Part shown: positions 15,966 through 25,492 of the stretch, piece by piece | Layout: every line of letters begins with the position of its first letter | Position numbering within the stretch: the stretch's first letter is position 1 | Source: Flavobacteriaceae bacterium | GTDB taxonomy: Bacteria > Bacteroidota > Bacteroidia > Flavobacteriales > Flavobacteriaceae | Direction: 5' to 3' | Length of the DNA: 64,000 nucleotides | NCBI GenBank assembly: GCA_029243165.1 | Contig: JAQWSN010000005.1 | Coordinates: forward strand, 62,001 to 126,000 | Notes under the pieces: generated by a model | The model's input: the letters and a program-made list of their open reading frames with translations, nothing else | Database searches by the model: none | What the model was told of the DNA's origin: nothing | Program-made: the position numbers and the translations under genes

Positions 15966-15983
15966 TAATTCAACTTGTAAACA

Positions 15984-16013
15984 TTGTTTTGTCCTTGTTT
16001 AGTTGTATATTTG
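15984..16013 (+). promoter_or_regulatory. TTG-N19-TAnnTTTG promoter for rpsO
   Basis: TTG at 15984-15986 and TATATTTG at 16006-16013 are exactly 19 bp apart, an ideal Bacteroidota housekeeping promoter. The rpsO ATG is 48 bp further on, leaving a leader long enough for the translational control known for S15 in other bacteria. Confidence 0.75.
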
Positions 16014-16061
16014 CAGCTCGATTAAAAAAATTACATAAAAATTATTAAAATTAATATTGGC

Positions 16062-16331
16062 ATGTACAATTCAAAAGAAGCAAAAGAAACTATTTTTAAG
16101 AAACACGGCAAGTCTGAAAAGGACACAGGTTCTACAGAAGGACAAATCGCACTTTTCACTCACCGTATCGAACACCTCTCAAACCATTTAAAAAGCAATC
16201 GTAAAGATTTCAATACAGAGCGCTCTTTAGTGCGTTTGGTGGGTAAAAGAAGAAGTTTACTTGACTACTTAAAGTCCAAAGACATTACGCGTTATCGTGC
16301 AATCGTCAAAGAATTGGGCTTACGTAAATAA
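16062..16331 (+). CDS. rpsO: 30S ribosomal protein S15
   Basis: 89 residues, standard S15 length. The signature HGKSEKDTGSTEGQIAL and the C-terminal RLVGKRRSLLDYLKSKD are unmistakable. S15 binds 16S rRNA early in 30S assembly. The rpsO-pnp order is conserved in many bacteria. It lies immediately right of the accessory island, behind its own strong promoter, so the insertion left its expression intact. Confidence 0.98.
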   Translation: MYNSKEAKETIFKKHGKSEKDTGSTEGQIALFTHRIEHLSNHLKSNRKDFNTERSLVRLVGKRRSLLDYLKSKDITRYRAIVKELGLRK

Positions 16332-16413
16332 GAAATTTCCCTCACCCTACTGAATCTTAGTTTTTCATTGGTTGCCACAACACACAACATTTGTTTTAAC
16401 CTAATAATGAAAA

Positions 16414-18540
16414 ATGATTCCAAAAACATTTACACAAGAAATTCGTCTTGAAGACGGAAGAACAATCACATTAGAAACCGGAAAATTAGCAAAACAAGCT
16501 GACGGTTCTGTAGTGGTTAAAATGGGAGACTGTATGCTCCTAGCAACCGCAGTCTCGGCAAGAAAAGCGAGTCCTGTTGACTTTTTACCACTAACTGTTG
16601 ATTACAGAGAAAAATTTGCAGCAGCAGGAAGATTCCCAGGAGGATTCTTCAAACGCGAAGCACGTCCCAGTGACCAGGAAGTTTTAACCATGCGTTTAGT
16701 GGACCGTGTACTACGCCCATTATTTCCAAAAGACTATCACGCCGAAACACAGGTCATGATCCAATTGATGTCGCATGATGATACAGTTATGCCCGATGCA
16801 CTGGCTGGACTTGCTGCATCCACAGCCATCCAACTTTCAGACATTCCCTTTGAGTATCCTATCTCAGAAGTTCGAGTAGCTCGCGTTGATGGTATGTTTG
16901 TAATCAATCCGAGTAAAGAACAACTCGCTGAATCAGACATTGACATCATGATTGGAGCCAGTCAAGATTCAGTGGCTATGGTTGAAGGAGAATTTGACGA
17001 AATTTCTGAAGAAGAAATGCTAGATGCAATCTCTTTTGGTCATGAGGCTATTAAAGACCAAATTAAAGCTCAAATAGCGCTTGCGGAAGCTTTTGGCAAG
17101 AAAGAAACACGGACCTATGAAGAAGAGGACCAGGATGAAGCTTTAGAAAAAACCATACATGAAAAAACGTATGACGCTTATTATGAAATAGCCAAACAAG
17201 GTCTTTCAAAAGCTGAACGTTCAGAAAAATTTTCCGAAATCAAAGAAAATTATCTTGCTAGCCTAACCGAAGAAGAAATTAATGAAAAATCAGATCTTAT
17301 TGGTCGTTATTTAAGTGGAGCTCAGAAAAAAGCCGTTCGTGATTTAGTTCTTTCAGAAGGAATCAGGCTAGATGGTAGAAAAACTACTGATATCAGACCC
17401 ATTTGGTGTGAAGTGGATTATCTCCCTTCTACTCATGGATCTGCCTTGTTTACCCGTGGGGAAACTCAAGCTCTTGCTACTACTACATTAGGAACTTCTA
17501 GAGAAGCTAATGTCATTGATTTACCAACAGATCAAGGCGAAGAAAATTTTTACCTTCATTACAACTTCCCTCCCTTTTCAACAGGAGAAGCTAGACCTTT
17601 AAGAGGAACTTCAAGACGTGAAGTTGGACATGGTAATCTCGCTCAAAGAGCTTTGAAAAAAGTATTGCCAGACAATTGCCCATACACAGTTCGTGTTGTT
17701 TCTGAAGTTTTAGAATCTAACGGTTCCTCTTCAATGGCAACCGTATGTGCAGGAACCATGGCATTAATGGATGCTGGGGTACGAATCACAAAACCCGTTT
17801 CTGGTATTGCAATGGGACTAATTACAGAAGGAGAGCGTTTTGCGGTACTCTCAGACATTCTAGGAGATGAAGACCACCTCGGAGATATGGACTTTAAAGT
17901 AACCGGAACAGCCGATGGAATAACAGCATGTCAAATGGACATCAAAATTAAAGGGCTGCGATTCGACATCATGACCCAAGCGCTTAATCAGGCAAGAGAC
18001 GGAAGACTTCATATTTTAAAGCATCTTACCGATACAATAGCAACTCCTAACGAGGATGTAAAAGCGCATGCTCCAAAAATGATCAACAGACGTATTGCAA
18101 ACGATTTCATTGGAGCATTGATTGGACCTGGAGGAAAAGTTATTCAAGAACTCCAAAAGGAATCAGGATGTACAATCGTAATTAACGAAGATCCTGTAAC
18201 CGAAGAAGGAATTGTAGAAATTTTAGGAACTTCACCAGAAGGTATTGCAATGGTAGAAGCTAAAATTGACTCCATAACCTTTAAACCAAAAGTAGGAAAC
18301 ACTTACGAAGTCAAAGTCATTAAAATGCTTGATTTTGGTGCTGTAGTAGAATACACTGAAGCTCCTGGAAATGAAGTATTACTCCATGTGAGTGAACTGG
18401 CATGGGAACGAACAGAAAACGTTTCTGATGTAGTGAATATGGGCGATATTCTTCAGGTGAAATATTTTGGTGTGGACTCCAGAACACGAAAAGAAAAAGT
18501 TTCTCGTAAGGCATTATTACCACGTCCAGAAAAAAAATAG
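16414..18540 (+). CDS. pnp: polyribonucleotide nucleotidyltransferase (PNPase)
   Basis: 708 residues. Two RNase PH domains (first beginning [17 protein letters not shown]; second with [17 protein letters not shown] and the catalytic-region [11 protein letters not shown]) are joined by the all-alpha domain. They are followed by a KH domain with [16 protein letters not shown] and an S1 domain ([20 protein letters not shown]). It degrades RNA 3' to 5' phosphorolytically in the degradosome or alone. It lies 82 bp after rpsO, likely in the same transcript. The preceding ATGs in AATAATGAAAAATG are out of frame or shorter; the chosen start gives the standard MIPKTF N-terminus. Confidence 0.98.
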   Translation: MIPKTFTQEIRLEDGRTITLETGKLAKQADGSVVVKMGDCMLLATAVSARKASPVDFLPLTVDYREKFAAAGRFPGGFFKREARPSDQEVLTMRLVDRVLRPLFPKDYHAETQVMIQLMSHDDTVMPDALAGLAASTAIQLSDIPFEYPISEVRVARVDGMFVINPSKEQLAESDIDIMIGASQDSVAMVEGEFDEISEEEMLDAISFGHEAIKDQIKAQIALAEAFGKKETRTYEEEDQDEALEKTIHEKTYDAYYEIAKQGLSKAERSEKFSEIKENYLASLTEEEINEKSDLIGRYLSGAQKKAVRDLVLSEGIRLDGRKTTDIRPIWCEVDYLPSTHGSALFTRGETQALATTTLGTSREANVIDLPTDQGEENFYLHYNFPPFSTGEARPLRGTSRREVGHGNLAQRALKKVLPDNCPYTVRVVSEVLESNGSSSMATVCAGTMALMDAGVRITKPVSGIAMGLITEGERFAVLSDILGDEDHLGDMDFKVTGTADGITACQMDIKIKGLRFDIMTQALNQARDGRLHILKHLTDTIATPNEDVKAHAPKMINRRIANDFIGALIGPGGKVIQELQKESGCTIVINEDPVTEEGIVEILGTSPEGIAMVEAKIDSITFKPKVGNTYEVKVIKMLDFGAVVEYTEAPGNEVLLHVSELAWERTENVSDVVNMGDILQVKYFGVDSRTRKEKVSRKALLPRPEKK

Positions 18541-18615
18541 TTTTTTTTTAGATCGATTTTGTAACAATTTCAAAATTATTACGTAATACTATTATAAACC
18601 TATATGATTTAATGC

Positions 18616-19479
18616 ATGAGACAGCTTAAAATTACCAAGCAGGTAACCAATCGCGAAACCGCTTCACTTGACAAATATCTTCAAGAAATCGGAAAGGTAG
18701 ATTTGATCACAGCCGAAGAAGAAGTTGAATTAGCTCAACGAATTAAAGCAGGTGACCAAATTGCCTTAGAGAAATTGACAAAAGCCAATTTGCGTTTTGT
18801 TGTTTCCGTAGCAAAGCAGTATCAAAATCAAGGGTTAACGCTGCCTGACCTAATAAACGAAGGAAATTTAGGTTTAATTAAAGCAGCTCAACGTTTTGAT
18901 GAAACTCGTGGATTTAAGTTTATTTCGTATGCTGTTTGGTGGATTCGTCAATCTATTTTGCAAGCACTGGCAGAACAATCTAGGATTGTAAGACTTCCGT
19001 TGAATAAGATTGGATCAATCAATAAGATCAATAAAACCTACGCTTTTCTTGAACAAGCTCACGAGCGCGCACCCTCTGCGGAGGAAATCGCAAAGGAGTT
19101 GGACATGACCATCAACGATGTTAAAGAATCACTCAAAAACTCAGGAAGACACGTATCTATGGATGCACCCTTAGTTGAAGGAGAAGATTCAAACCTCTAC
19201 GATGTATTAAACAGTGGTGAATCACCAAATCCAGATAGAACTTTATTGCATGAATCTCTTCGAACTGAAATCGAAAGAGCACTTGAAACACTTACACCTA
19301 GAGAGGCCGACGTGGTTCGTCTCTATTTCGGTTTAGGCAATCAACATGCAATGACTCTTGAAGAGATTGGTGAAACATTTGACTTGACGCGTGAACGTGT
19401 TCGCCAAATTAAAGAAAAAGCAATAAGAAGACTTAAACATACTTCTAGAAGTAAAATTCTTAAAACCTATTTGGGTTAA
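18616..19479 (+). CDS. rpoD: primary RNA polymerase sigma factor, sigma-70 (short Bacteroidota form)
   Basis: 287 residues, lacking region 1.1 as usual for the Bacteroidota primary sigma factor. Region 1.2 [16 protein letters not shown], region 2 with [14 protein letters not shown] (2.3-2.4), region 3 and region 4.2 [27 protein letters not shown] (its core reading [15 protein letters not shown]) are all present. This sigma is thought to read the TTG/TAnnTTTG promoters found throughout this window. It is followed by a strong hairpin terminator at 19488-19515. Confidence 0.97.
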   Translation: MRQLKITKQVTNRETASLDKYLQEIGKVDLITAEEEVELAQRIKAGDQIALEKLTKANLRFVVSVAKQYQNQGLTLPDLINEGNLGLIKAAQRFDETRGFKFISYAVWWIRQSILQALAEQSRIVRLPLNKIGSINKINKTYAFLEQAHERAPSAEEIAKELDMTINDVKESLKNSGRHVSMDAPLVEGEDSNLYDVLNSGESPNPDRTLLHESLRTEIERALETLTPREADVVRLYFGLGNQHAMTLEEIGETFDLTRERVRQIKEKAIRRLKHTSRSKILKTYLG

Positions 19480-19487
19480 AAAAAAGG

Positions 19488-19515
19488 AGGCAGCTTTTCA
19501 AAGTTGCCTTTTTTT
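19488..19515 (+). terminator. Rho-independent terminator after rpoD
   Basis: AGGCAGCTTT (19488-19497) pairs with AAAGTTGCCT (19500-19509) over 10 bp with one G-U pair and a two-base loop, followed by a T-run to 19515. A TATATTTA element (19517-19524, one mismatch to TAnnTTTG) directly after it is a plausible promoter for rpe. Confidence 0.9.
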
Positions 19516-19537
19516 GTATATTTAAACAAAGAATTTC

Positions 19538-20191
19538 ATGCCAGTACTTATTGCACCTTCCGTTTTAGCTTCAGACTTTGGTAACCTAGAGCGAGACTGT
19601 AAAATGATAAACAATAGCAAAGCTGATTGGTTCCATATTGACATCATGGATGGAGTTTTTGTTCCCAATATTTCTTTTGGTATGTCCGTTTTAGAAGCCA
19701 TTCAAACACATGCAAAAAAACCATTGGATGTTCATCTTATGATTGTTGACCCTGACCGCTACATTGAAAAATTTCATCAACTGGGAGCTGAAGTATTGAC
19801 AGTACACTACGAAGCTTGTGATCATCTTCACAGAAGTATTCAACAGATTAAGTCGTTGGGTATGAAAGCAGGTGTTGCACTAAATCCTCATACACCTGTA
19901 TCGCATCTAAAAGATATTATTTTAGATATTGATTTGGTATGTTTAATGAGCGTCAATCCAGGTTTTGGTGGTCAGTCTTTTATTGAAAATACTTACAGCA
20001 AAACAAAAGAACTCAAAGGGCTTATTGAAAATTCAAAAAGCACTTGCTTAATTGAAATTGATGGAGGAGTAACGGACCAAAACGCTGCAAAACTTATTTC
20101 GTGTGGTGCGGACATATTGGTTGCTGGGAGTCATGTTTTTAAATCAGAGAATCCTACCGAAAAAATAAGTACTCTAAAAAGCTTGGGTTAA
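19538..20191 (+). CDS. rpe: ribulose-phosphate 3-epimerase
   Basis: 217 residues, TIM-barrel enzyme of the pentose phosphate pathway interconverting ribulose 5-phosphate and xylulose 5-phosphate. Metal ligands and catalytic residues are in WFHIDIMDGVFVPN, DVHLMI and the C-terminal IEIDGGV; the phosphate-binding loop SVNPGFGGQSF is intact. It starts 22 bp after the rpoD terminator T-run with its own promoter-like element. The 3' end overlaps the convergent OmpA-family gene by 4 bp. Confidence 0.97.
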   Translation: MPVLIAPSVLASDFGNLERDCKMINNSKADWFHIDIMDGVFVPNISFGMSVLEAIQTHAKKPLDVHLMIVDPDRYIEKFHQLGAEVLTVHYEACDHLHRSIQQIKSLGMKAGVALNPHTPVSHLKDIILDIDLVCLMSVNPGFGGQSFIENTYSKTKELKGLIENSKSTCLIEIDGGVTDQNAAKLISCGADILVAGSHVFKSENPTEKISTLKSLG

Positions 20192-21510
20192 TTTCGTTTG
20201 GCTTTGAACTGAACTCTTCTATTCATTGCTCTCCCTTTAGGATTTGAATTATCCTCAAGAGGATCTAACTCTCCATAACCCTCTACTTCCAAACGAATTG
20301 GAGGAACACCAAGGTCTACCAAATATTCTAGCACAGCTTCAGCTCGTCTCCTTGAAAGATCAATATTATAATCTTCACCGCCGTCTGAGGAAGTATACCC
20401 TTGTATGAGAATATTTCCTTTTGGGTTCTCAAGTAATACACTTTTGATTTGTTCTAAAACATCTTTGGTTTTTTTTCCAAATAATTGAGAACTATTTGCA
20501 GGAAAGTAAATTCGCGATCCATATTCATTTAATGTTTCAACAATTTCAGGGGACAACTCAGGACAGCCATTATTTGCAGCAGTTCCTTTTTCATCCAAGC
20601 ACAAATCGTCTTTATCTGGAATACCATCTCCGTCTTGATCAGGCCATGGGCAACCCTTATTTTCGATTGGACCCACAGTATCTAAACAAGCATCTTCAAA
20701 ATCTGAAGTACCGTCTCCATCTGTATCTGGACAACCGTTCATTTCTTCAATTCCTGCTTTTTCTGGACAAGCATCATCTGGATCAGCAATACCGTCTCCG
20801 TCAGTATCTACACATCCATTTAATTCAGGAACACCAGCTATTTCAGGGCAACGGTCGTCTTTATCAATTATGGTATCACCATCCGTATCTGGACAGCCTT
20901 CATATTCTGATAAACCTGGAACATTTGGACATTTATCTTTTTTATCAGGAACTCCGTCACCATCTGCATCAGTGGATCCAAAACCATAACTGAGTCCTAC
21001 AAAACTTTGTAAATGGCTAAAAACATCGGTTTCATTTATTGCTCTGTAAGATGACTGGATTTTTAAAGATAGGGTCTCATTAAAGTAAAAATTAAAACCT
21101 ATTCCACCAAATAATGTTCTTCCTGTTTGTGGCGAGGGGAAAGTACTAACCCTATCCAAATCATCTGAAAACAAGGAAAGTCCATAGCCTCCAATTAAGT
21201 AAGGAATAAAATTTCCATCAGTTAAGTTAAACTTGACAAACCCATCAAACGCTAAATAGTTGTAGCTAACATTAAAATTATCAGCTTTACCAAATGCAAG
21301 CTGTGATCCTAAAGAAAAACCATTACTAATGTAACGGCTAAAAGCAAAAGCAGGACCTCCCAAATTGAAACTCTTTTCAGTTTCGTCACCAGTAAGGTTT
21401 ATTAGATTGGCATTAACGGAAAAAGACCAAGGTTTGGTTTCGCTTTGACCTCTTGCATTTGAGAAATACAATACAGAGAGAAATAAAAAAAGTAGCGTAA
21501 AGTTTTTCAT
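20188..21510 (-). CDS. OmpA-family outer membrane protein with thrombospondin type 3 repeats
   Basis: 440 residues. Signal peptide ending near NARGQ, an N-terminal beta-barrel of about 170 residues (aromatic alternating strands), then five calcium-binding type TSP3 repeats of the form DxDGDGxxDxxDxCP (for example DADGDGVPDKKDKCP), and a C-terminal OmpA domain (IYFPANSSQLF ... NIDLSRRRAEAVLEYLVDLGV) that binds peptidoglycan. Such proteins anchor the outer membrane to the wall and are abundant in flavobacteria. The repeats are Cys-rich in pairs and probably rigid when calcium is bound. Single-gene unit, convergent with rpe. Confidence 0.92.
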   Translation of the reverse strand: MKNFTLLFLFLSVLYFSNARGQSETKPWSFSVNANLINLTGDETEKSFNLGGPAFAFSRYISNGFSLGSQLAFGKADNFNVSYNYLAFDGFVKFNLTDGNFIPYLIGGYGLSLFSDDLDRVSTFPSPQTGRTLFGGIGFNFYFNETLSLKIQSSYRAINETDVFSHLQSFVGLSYGFGSTDADGDGVPDKKDKCPNVPGLSEYEGCPDTDGDTIIDKDDRCPEIAGVPELNGCVDTDGDGIADPDDACPEKAGIEEMNGCPDTDGDGTSDFEDACLDTVGPIENKGCPWPDQDGDGIPDKDDLCLDEKGTAANNGCPELSPEIVETLNEYGSRIYFPANSSQLFGKKTKDVLEQIKSVLLENPKGNILIQGYTSSDGGEDYNIDLSRRRAEAVLEYLVDLGVPPIRLEVEGYGELDPLEDNSNPKGRAMNRRVQFKAKRN

Positions 21511-21593
21511 AATAGATCAGGACATAGCCTTTATCAATATAACCCACAAATGGGAGGTTTATTGCACTACGAAATTATTTGGTTTGAAAAAAA

Positions 21594-21770
21594 TTAATCT
21601 AAATCCTTACTGGATTTAAAGATTTTAGGAAATTTTCTTTCAATCCAATCTGGAATATAGTTCTTGTTTTCGTCTTCTTCCATGCCCGTGGCAGTTGATA
21701 TTACAGCATACAATATAACTCCACCAACTAAAGTAACTGCTCCAACAATTACAATTACAATATCATCCAT
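21594..21770 (-). CDS. small single-pass membrane protein of unknown function
   Basis: 58 residues if translation starts at the ATG at 21768-21770 (MDDIVIVIVG). A longer frame to 21854 would overlap the upstream gene and adds a sequence without coding character. One N-terminal transmembrane helix (IVIVIVGAVTLVGGVILYAVI) and a charged cytoplasmic tail with PDWIERKFPKIFK are visible. It lies 58 bp after the stop of the three-domain gene and could be co-transcribed. No family recognised. Confidence 0.6.
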   Translation of the reverse strand: MDDIVIVIVGAVTLVGGVILYAVISTATGMEEDENKNYIPDWIERKFPKIFKSSKDLD

Positions 21771-21828
21771 TTTTAAAATATTTAATAATAGTACATTGTA
21801 AAGTACAAAAAAATTATGAAATGAAAAA

Positions 21829-24800
21829 TTAATTGAATTCGGGCTGCATGGCATCTTCTTTCATAATTTTGGACAAAGTTTTAATGAGGTGTTGAGCGTT
21901 TTTTATTGAAAAAATAAGGGGTGGTTTAATTTTTATGACATTATGATCAGGACCATCTGTGCTCATCAATATTCCACTATTTTTCATCCGATTAACCAAA
22001 TAATCAGCCTGTACTGGTAAAGGAAAGCCCTCGGGAGTAATCAACTCAATTCCAAGAAAGAGCCCCTGACCTCTAATGGATCCAAGAATGGGATGTTCTA
22101 GAGCAAGTTCCTTTAACCTGGATTTTAAATAATTACCAACCTCAAATGCATTGGACTGAAGCTTTTGATCCTGAACAACCTCTAGAACCTCATTTGCAAT
22201 AGCACAAGAAACTGGATTTCCTCCAAAGGTGTTAAAAAACTCCATCCCATTAGCAAATTTATCAGCGACTTCTTCGGTACAGACTACTGCTGCTACTGGA
22301 TGCCCATTTCCTAAGGGTTTACCTAAAGTTATGATATCTGGGGTAACACCATGCAGTTGAAATCCCCAAAATGTTTTTCCCATCCGTCCACATCCCGTCT
22401 GCACCTCATCTGAAATACAAAGCCCTCCAGATTTACGAACAATCGGATATACTATTTTTAAAAAATCATTGGGCAATTCAACTTGACCTCCGCAACTTAA
22501 AATAGGTTCAATAATAAACCCTCCCAATTGCTTCCCTTCTATCATCAGTTTATCGATTAAGATTTGTACTTCTTTGCTGTACGCCTCGGCAGTCTGTGAT
22601 CCCCTATACTTTCCCCTGAAAGGATTTGGCATTGGAAAAACATGAGTTGAAGCTGGTGCGCCTACACCCCCTTTTCCGTCAAACTTATAGGAACTGATAC
22701 CAACACATCCATTCGTATTACCATGGTAGCCCACTTCAGAAACCAACATTTCATTAGACCCTGTTACAGCCTTTACCATTCTTAATGCCAATTCATTAGC
22801 TTCACTTCCAGAATTTACAAAATGAAAAACTTTTAACTCAGGAGGAAGTCTTCTTTTTAAGTTTTGTGTAAGCTTGGTGATATTTTCATGCAAATATCTT
22901 GAGTTCGTATTTAAAAGTGCCATTTGTTTTTGTCCAGCACGAACTACCCGAGGGTGCTCGTGTCCAACATGGGCAACGTTATTTACCGTATCCAAATACC
23001 TTTTACCCTTCTGATCAATCAAATAAGCTCCTGAACCCCTAACAATATGAAGAGGTTCTTTGTATTGCAAACTCATACTTTTTCCCAGATACTTTTGTCT
23101 AGATTCCAGAATTTCTGCTGCTGATTTCTTTTTGAACGGTTGCAATTCTTTGAAAGCGAATAATAAATTTGGATCAGGGCAAATGGAACTCCAACATTTT
23201 ATTTCATTAAAATAAGCAACTCCTGGAAAGTCATTTTTATAATTCATCAGACTTAGCATTATTTGAAAATGGAGATGAGGTGCCCAATTACCATTTTCAG
23301 TTGAAGTGCCAATAAACCCTATTTCATCTCCTTTTTTTACTTTGTCTCCAGCTTTAAAGCGATTTGAAATAGAAGCTGATAAATGTCCATACAATGTAAA
23401 AAATTCGATTCCGTCTTCTAAATGCTTTAAAATTAATAAACCTCCATACTTTTTATTTCCTACATCATTAACAGCATAAACTACTTCGGCATCGAAAATC
23501 GAATTGATAGGAGTGTTTTTTGGAACCCAAAAGTCAATACCTAAATGAATACATCGATGCTCTAGACCCTCGTTTCCTATTTTTTCATAAGCAGAATCTG
23601 TGTAAAGGGGTCTGGATTCTAAATAGCCTCCTGCAATAATTTTTCCCGGATGCTCTTTTTGAATTTCACCAAGCTGAAAATCAAACCAGTTCAAATTATT
23701 AAACTCAGAAGGTTGTCCCAACCAATCGCTAGAAATACTTAAATCTAGGGGAAATATCTTTTGCTTATCCAATGAGGGGAAAAGTGATTTCAAAGAAAAT
23801 GACTGCTTTGAAACCCATTTGGTAAAACTTTTCGCCTTTGGATGAGGGGTAAATCCACAGACCCCTCTAAAAGTATACTTTGCAAATTCAGGATCAATAT
23901 TATTCCACTTTCTCAAAAGATCCCATGCGGCTTTATCGCTTATTTGAAGGTAAGTATTATCGGGTTCCTGAATTTTATTTATCCTTGATTTTGTAACGGA
24001 AATGATAAGACGAATCGCAATGCATAGGTAAAGCAGGTTTAAAGCCTCTTCTTCAATGGGTAAAGCATCGTGATACCCTTTAACTATTGCACCAGCCGCT
24101 TGTAAGGGATCTTCAAAACCCATGATTGCATAAGAACAACTAATGGCTACATCGTTGATGATTTGAGTATGAACTGCATCTCCAAAATCAATTAATGCAA
24201 CTAGACTAGGATCGAACCTATCCTCAGAAACGATACAGTTAAAATCGTTTGCATCATTATGAACAATACTTTTTTGAAGCTTTTGATACTGGCTCTGCAC
24301 AGACTCAAACTGATCCAACAACTTCGTCAGTAGGTTTTGATCTTCTGCATCAAAAAGATCTAAGTAGTTTTTTGTCCAAAGCCCATTGGCAACATCCCAT
24401 TCAAAAGAACGATGGGCAAAATCATGATCAAAATCGACAAGTGCATTTGAAAACTTCCCACAAACTGATCCCAATTGATATCGCAGATTTTCTGTTTTTG
24501 GATTGACCTGATTCCAAATACGACCCGAGATCCAACTTAGAAGTAGTACATTCCTTTTCTTAGCGTTATCGTCTTCTAAATAAGTAGTTGAACTTCCTGA
24601 CTTGGATTTAATAATTTTAGGAACTTCAATATCTAACACCCTGTCTTGAAGGTGAAGTAGGATTTTTTCTTGAAAATCTAAAAATTGTTGATCCCGTTCA
24701 GGTGCGAATAATTTAAGAACAAACTCCTCGCCTTGAGAAGAAACAACTTTAAAATTTAAATCCAGCTCACCCGCCAGAGGAGTAACCTCTCCACTAAGAC

Positions 24801-24861
24801 CATATTGATTTAGGAGAAAAGTTTTCAGTGTTTTAATGAGAATTGACATGGTGTTTTTCAA
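21829..24861 (-). CDS. three-domain fusion: APH-type kinase, M23 peptidase-like domain, class III aminotransferase
   Basis: 1010 residues. Residues 1-~340 are an aminoglycoside-phosphotransferase/choline-kinase fold with the catalytic loop HNDANDFN (His201, Asp203) and DFG-type Asp225. About 420-560 is an M23 (LytM) fold with intact zinc ligands His439, Asp443 (HLGIDF) and His529/His531 (HLHF). About 590-1005 is a PLP-dependent class III aminotransferase with DEVQTGCGR and the PLP lysine Lys848 in [10 protein letters not shown]. The aminotransferase part resembles the AGXT2L/phospholyase group, and kinase plus phospholyase fusion could phosphorylate then eliminate an amino alcohol; this is inference. 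The M23 domain is cytosolic here, as no signal peptide is seen, so it may be structural. The start could also be Met5 (24849). Confidence 0.9.
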   Translation of the reverse strand: MKNTMSILIKTLKTFLLNQYGLSGEVTPLAGELDLNFKVVSSQGEEFVLKLFAPERDQQFLDFQEKILLHLQDRVLDIEVPKIIKSKSGSSTTYLEDDNAKKRNVLLLSWISGRIWNQVNPKTENLRYQLGSVCGKFSNALVDFDHDFAHRSFEWDVANGLWTKNYLDLFDAEDQNLLTKLLDQFESVQSQYQKLQKSIVHNDANDFNCIVSEDRFDPSLVALIDFGDAVHTQIINDVAISCSYAIMGFEDPLQAAGAIVKGYHDALPIEEEALNLLYLCIAIRLIISVTKSRINKIQEPDNTYLQISDKAAWDLLRKWNNIDPEFAKYTFRGVCGFTPHPKAKSFTKWVSKQSFSLKSLFPSLDKQKIFPLDLSISSDWLGQPSEFNNLNWFDFQLGEIQKEHPGKIIAGGYLESRPLYTDSAYEKIGNEGLEHRCIHLGIDFWVPKNTPINSIFDAEVVYAVNDVGNKKYGGLLILKHLEDGIEFFTLYGHLSASISNRFKAGDKVKKGDEIGFIGTSTENGNWAPHLHFQIMLSLMNYKNDFPGVAYFNEIKCWSSICPDPNLLFAFKELQPFKKKSAAEILESRQKYLGKSMSLQYKEPLHIVRGSGAYLIDQKGKRYLDTVNNVAHVGHEHPRVVRAGQKQMALLNTNSRYLHENITKLTQNLKRRLPPELKVFHFVNSGSEANELALRMVKAVTGSNEMLVSEVGYHGNTNGCVGISSYKFDGKGGVGAPASTHVFPMPNPFRGKYRGSQTAEAYSKEVQILIDKLMIEGKQLGGFIIEPILSCGGQVELPNDFLKIVYPIVRKSGGLCISDEVQTGCGRMGKTFWGFQLHGVTPDIITLGKPLGNGHPVAAVVCTEEVADKFANGMEFFNTFGGNPVSCAIANEVLEVVQDQKLQSNAFEVGNYLKSRLKELALEHPILGSIRGQGLFLGIELITPEGFPLPVQADYLVNRMKNSGILMSTDGPDHNVIKIKPPLIFSIKNAQHLIKTLSKIMKEDAMQPEFN

Positions 24862-25010
24862 ATAACAATCTAAATATCTAAAATCTTATCAATAATAGAT
24901 ATTAACTGAGAAAAATAATCTAATTATCGAACTAAAACATTTACAGCTTTAGTAGTTTCTAAAACGTGATTCCTACTTGAAAATAAAGTTTTCATTGAAC
25001 TTGATGTACC

Positions 25011-25041
25011 AAAAAAAACTAACTAAAAATCAACTAGTTAG
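25011..25041 (-). terminator. Rho-independent terminator after tRNA-Arg
   Basis: On the minus strand CTAACTA (25041-25035) and TAGTTAG (25025-25019) form a 7-bp stem with a 9-base loop, followed by eight T (25018-25011). It lies 12 bp after the 3' end of the tRNA and would end its transcript. The rest of 24862-25010 shows nothing recognisable. Confidence 0.75.
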
Positions 25042-25053
25042 CTTTATTTTTTG

Positions 25054-25127
25054 TGACCCAGGGAGGATTCGAACCCCCAACCCTCAGAGCCGAAATCTGA
25101 TATTCTATCCAGTTGAACTACTGGGCC
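25054..25127 (-). tRNA. tRNA-Arg (anticodon UCG)
   Basis: 74 nucleotides. The acceptor stem pairs GGCCCAG (5', at 25127) with CTGGGTC (one G-U pair), discriminator A at 25054. The anticodon stem TCAGA/TCTGA encloses the 7-base loop TTTCGGC, giving anticodon TCG (decodes CGA and by wobble CGG). The T-arm contains GTTCGAATC. CCA is not encoded, as is common in this phylum. A terminator follows. Confidence 0.93.
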
Positions 25128-25492
25128 AATTAAAGTTGTAAAATTACGTATATTTCAATTGAAAACTCAAATTAATATCTCAAACTTCTTTACCCTTAAT
25201 TATTAGAATCTGGGATATCAAAATTGGGATGAAGCGCAAATTTGATCCAAAGTTTTTTTGTAGTCTGTAAGCTTTAGAAAAATCAACAAAGCCAGCGTAT
25301 CAACAATTCTGATTGTAAAAATTTTAATCGGATCATAATAAAATCAGATATTTTGCGAACCTCCGTCATTTAAAAGCAAATAGGCATTTTGGTATTAATC
25401 ATAGCACCACAAAATTTTCATTTAGATGCTTAGCTTGTCATTGATTTTCAATTTTTATTGTAAATTCATTTAGTAATCTTAAACTATATTCA
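25128..25492. other. 365-bp AT-rich intergenic region, no gene seen
   Basis: It lies between the divergent tRNA-Arg and the secreted-protein gene at 25493. No ORF with coding character, no clean TAnnTTTG element and no terminator were found; TATATTCA (25485-25492) just before the ATG is a poor match. It may hold a longer regulatory region for the secreted protein or decayed sequence. Confidence 0.4.

Noticed and set aside
20600-20990. CRISPR-like or tandem repeat array
   Set aside because: The periodicity comes from protein-coding TSP3 repeats; no identical spacered direct repeats of CRISPR type occur anywhere in the window.
20496-20993. 165-codon plus-strand ORF
   Set aside because: It is the antisense shadow of the repeated TSP3 part of the OmpA-family gene; its His/Gln/Leu-rich translation is an artefact of the repeats.
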